Source: Ardenticatenia bacterium (GTDB taxonomy: Bacteria > Chloroflexota > Anaerolineae > Ardenticatenales > Ardenticatenaceae). From it: a DNA stretch of 39,211 nt. Under the pieces are notes generated by a model. It ran no database searches and had not been told where the DNA came from. It was given only the letters and a program-made list of their open reading frames with translations. The stretch's first letter is position 1. The number at the start of each line of letters is the position of its first letter. The stretch spans positions 17,501 to 56,711 of the forward strand of contig JAUZRY010000001.1 in assembly GCA_030949995.1 (NCBI GenBank), read 5' to 3'. Of the stretch, positions 36,320 through 39,211 are shown one piece after another. The position numbers and the translations under genes were made by a program.

Positions 36320-38873
36320 TCACTTCCCCAGTGGCACTCGAACCACCTGTTGCCACGTGCCCCCGTGTCGGACCAGCGCCGGCGGCCCTCCTTCAGGATC
36401 GTACCAGATGAGCTCTACCCCTTGGAGTTCCTCCTCTTGGGGAATGGCCAAGCGCCACGTGGCGCCGTAGTGCTCCCCCGGCAGCCAGATCAGCGTGGGC
36501 ACTTCACCCCCGGGCGGGCCATCTTGTTGGGCGATGACACGGCCGTCGGCCGAGATGAGGCGCACGGAGAGGCTGTAGTAGCGCTCCAGCGGGCTGAGAG
36601 CTCGCCAGTCGAGCCGGACGGCCAGCTCCGGGATGTCGGCCGGAGCCGGGGTGAGGTCAGCGTTCACTAGGGCCACGGGCACAGGTTCGGGCGCGGGTGG
36701 GGCGTGTTCCACCACGTTAACCTGGGCGTCTAGGCGTTGAGGGGCCGGCGGATCGGGAAGCCGGCCGTTGCGCGCCCGCACACGGGCCACAACCGTGTAA
36801 CTGCCCGGCTCGGCCGGTGGACGAACGTCGATGGGAACAAGGGCAACCTCTTCGATCACAAGGGGTGGAAGCAGGGTGAAGGTTTCCTGTTGCTGCACCG
36901 GCCCCTTCCACGTGAGCTCCACGTCCAAACGTGTGTCCGTTGGAAAGGCGGTCACGCCTTCCGCGCGCAACTCGATCCAGAGGCGTGCTGGCTCCCTTGG
37001 GGCCAAAGGCGCCGGGGCCCACAGGCGCCACGTGACGGGCGATGGGCTGGGCTGCGGGATGAGCTCATAGATCCGGTCGGCTGGCGGGGCACATGGGGGG
37101 CCTGGTTGTCCGGTGGGCGATGAGAAGCAGATCACCTGGCGCAGCCGGGGGGTTTGGCGCAGGCCCTGTTCCACCCTCCGCCGGCGGGATGGGGTCAAGT
37201 CGGCCTCGTGGACGACGACGTACTGAACGCCCAAGGCGTCCAGCGTGGCGAGGCTCCGGGGGGCGGGGAAGGTGGCCATCTCGCGTGCCCACTCGCCATG
37301 TCGGGGGGGGATGTACCCGCTGTAGCCGTCAGGGGAAGGGTGCCAGTGCCATGTGCTGAAATATTGGTATTCCAGCAGGCGGCTGACCTCCCACGCCCGC
37401 CTTGGCTGGTCTGGCGGGGTGGGCTCGACGGGCAACTCCGCGGCCAAAGGCAGCTCGACGATGCGCGTGGGTGGTTGGGCAGCCAGCCAGGCCACTGTGG
37501 CCGACGGCCGCGGGGCCTCCACAAGGCGCACCGGAATGGCCACGAATTCCACCAGCACGGCAAGTGTGGCCAGCCAAGCGTGGCGGCGGTGCCTGGCTAT
37601 GCCCCACGCGGCCAGCACACTCAACCCGAGTGTGACCAACAGCACCCAGCGCACCGGGGCGCGCAGCGCTTTGGAATCCCGGCGCGTAGCGGAAGAGCCA
37701 CCGGTAGGGGAGAGGAATGCCCGTGGGGGTACCGGCTTGCAGGTGGAGTGTGGGTCCCAAGGAGAGCGTAAAGCCCACCAGAAGCAACAGCGCGTAGAGC
37801 CACTTGCGACGGTCCCTTTCGCCCTTAAGGGCCAAGGCGCTCAGCGTCACCAAGGTGAGGCCTGGGAAGAGCGTGTCGGGTGGACAACAGGGGCCATAGG
37901 TGTACGCGAAGCGGGCTGTGAGCGGTCCCCAGAGGGGCGTCTCGGGTGGGGCGTAGAGATACGCTTGGAGGCTGGCTGAGAAGCGCTCGTTCGTCTCCAG
38001 GGACCAAGAAGCCCCGAGGGTGCGGTTCACCTCCACGTAGGGCCACGCTACCGGGGCCACTGCCACCGTGACCAGCGCTGCGGCGCCGCCAAGCTGTGCC
38101 AGAGTGCGCCAGGAGGGCCGAGCGCGCGTTAGCCCCCACCATCCTACGGCGTAGGCCAAACAGGCAGTGGCTGTGAAGAGGGCCGAGTAGAAGGAGGAGA
38201 GGGCCTGGAGCGCGAAGAAAACGGCGAGCAGCACCGCGTTGCGCGCCCGTGGTGGCTGCTCGCGCAGACACCGGTCCAAGTAGAGCAATGTGAGGGGCAG
38301 CCATCCCGTGGCCAGAAGCTGGAGTTGGCTCAGGTGGCCGAACCGGTACGGGTGAAAGGCGTAGGCCAGGGCGGCCAACAGGCCGGCCTGGCGGGAGTGG
38401 GACAAGAAGGTGGCCAGCAGATAGGCGCCCACAGCAGTCAAGAAGAATGAGAGCAGGAAGGCCACGTTGTACGTGCCCAAGGCAGATATCCCGGCCCACC
38501 GGAGGGGGAGCACCAGCACGGTGATGCCCAGTAACGTCTCGCTGAAGGCCAAGGTGTTCTCGTAGGGGAAGAAGATATTGGCGTCGAAGAGGCGCAGGGG
38601 GGCGCGGAGGAGCTGATGGGCTTCCCACGCCATGATCCACGTGTTGAGGAGAGGATCCTGGCGGTCAACCACGTGGGTGGTCAGGTAACGGACAGTGGGC
38701 CATGTCAGGGCCACAGTGGCCAGCAGGAGAGACACCGAAGGGCCAGAGGGAATGGCGGCGTTCCATCGGCTCAGGAAGGGACGCTCAGGGCACGTACTCC
38801 TGTTCCAAGGGCTGTTCCACCTGCCTGAGCTCAGGCTGCCCGCCGGTCGTCCTTCTGTTCCCGGCCGGACCAC
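36320..38873 (-). CDS. Polytopic membrane protein, GT-C-like, frameshifted
   Basis: Unassigned protein with about ten membrane segments in the N-terminal half. Pattern: DPLLNTWIMAW, LFDANIFFPYENTLAFSETL (as in many GT-C-type or YfhO-like proteins), FHPYRFGHLSQLQLLATGW. The C-terminal half is a soluble domain of about 400 residues with beta-rich extracytoplasmic character (EIVELPLAAELPV-like opening, DGYSGYIPPRHGEWAREM). Two frames join near 37670: one extra T in 37670-37672 (AAA on the coding strand) would give PGFQALRAPVRWVLLV. The start is uncertain: the open frame reaches 38873 and overlaps the upstream gene, while ATG 38766 is in another frame, so a second indel near 38750 is possible. 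Likely an envelope glycan or lipid glycosyltransferase (inference). Confidence 0.75.
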
Positions 38874-39178
38874 GCCTGGAGAAACGCCCGTACTTCATCC
38901 CGAGCCCGGTTGAACCAGCGGAGCAGTGTGCTCGTGGGCGCCTTCGTGTTTCGGACAGCGCGCTGTGAGCAGACGGTGCACCCCAAGCTCGCCTTGTAGT
39001 TGGTGCAGCGCAGGCAGCCACAGATGCGGATCATCATGAGCTGAAAGGCGAGGCTCTCCTCGTCCGTGGCCGGAAGGCTGGCAATGTGGTCCACGAGCTC
39101 GGCCCACGGGGCGTCACGCATATCGCGCAGGTGCGGCACGCTCTCGTGCGGAAACAGGAATGGTGGCTTTCGGTACAT
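38831..39178 (-). CDS. Small Cys-rich protein with CxxC pair
   Basis: Protein of about 115 residues from ATG 39178 (TTG 39205 is a longer alternative). The central segment CGCLRCTNYKASLGCTVCSQ gives two CxxC-like pairs, a candidate zinc or iron-sulfur site. N-terminal PPFLFPHESVPHLRDMRDAP and C-terminal WFNRARDEVRAFLQAW flank it. I do not recognise the family; short proteins of this type appear as conserved hypotheticals in Chloroflexota (recollection, unverified). It lies upstream of the membrane protein on the same strand and overlaps its open frame. AAAGGAAAAC precedes the ATG at a loose distance. Confidence 0.6.
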   Translation of the reverse strand: MYRKPPFLFPHESVPHLRDMRDAPWAELVDHIASLPATDEESLAFQLMMIRICGCLRCTNYKASLGCTVCSQRAVRNTKAPTSTLLRWFNRARDEVRAFLQAWSGREQKDDRRAA

Positions 39179-39211
39179 AGGCCTACGGTTTTCCTTTCTG
39201 TTCAATGTGCG

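Overview
The window looks like a chromosomal segment of a GC-rich, probably thermophilic bacterium, most likely a Chloroflexota lineage near Anaerolineae/Ardenticatenia. That placement is an inference. It rests on the gene types, the Thr/Pro-rich linkers in the exported proteins, the single 2TM, AIM24 and PF13625-type genes, and a 23S gene carrying a LAGLIDADG intron. No single marker proves it.

Layout. 1-1551: 3' end of a 23S rRNA gene interrupted by an intron with a LAGLIDADG homing endonuclease, then 5S rRNA and a strong terminator. 1579-6482 (minus): a four-gene polar amino-acid ABC importer (aapJQMP type) with a long leader. 6541-7310: a decayed IS1634-like transposase. 7377-10641 (plus): an HD-domain hydrolase, an M24 Xaa-Pro peptidase and a two-TM protein of unknown function. 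10724-13602 (minus): CoA-transferase, MaoC hydratase, dGTPase. 13800-17086 (plus): a consensus promoter, a structured leader with an intrinsic terminator, then sat-cbiX-cobA (sulfate activation plus siroheme/precorrin-2 synthesis). 17289-20409 (plus): AIM24, 2TM protein, mutL. 20413-24133 (minus): a very large LysM + transglycosylase-like + M23 cell-wall hydrolase, driven by a perfect sigma70 promoter with a Gram-positive-type SOS box just downstream of the start site. 24248-26049: polypurine tract, an orphan gene remnant and a dead IS1182-like transposase. 26679-28306 (plus): sugar-type ABC ATPase and rsfS. 28524-34259 (minus): rpsF-rpsR, a parvulin-type foldase, an alpha/beta hydrolase, a NarL-class histidine kinase and ndk. 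34449-36167 (plus): PF13625-like protein. 36320-39178 (minus): a Cys-rich small protein and a GT-C-like membrane protein.

Seven otherwise normal genes, plus the intron endonuclease, are broken by a single-base indel. Five of the indels are extra bases in G/C runs of 4 to 7, so most are probably consensus errors. mutL itself is one of the broken genes, so a real mutator state is not excluded. The most interesting candidates are the leader RNA in front of sat, the SOS-box-controlled peptidoglycan hydrolase, and the 23S intron.
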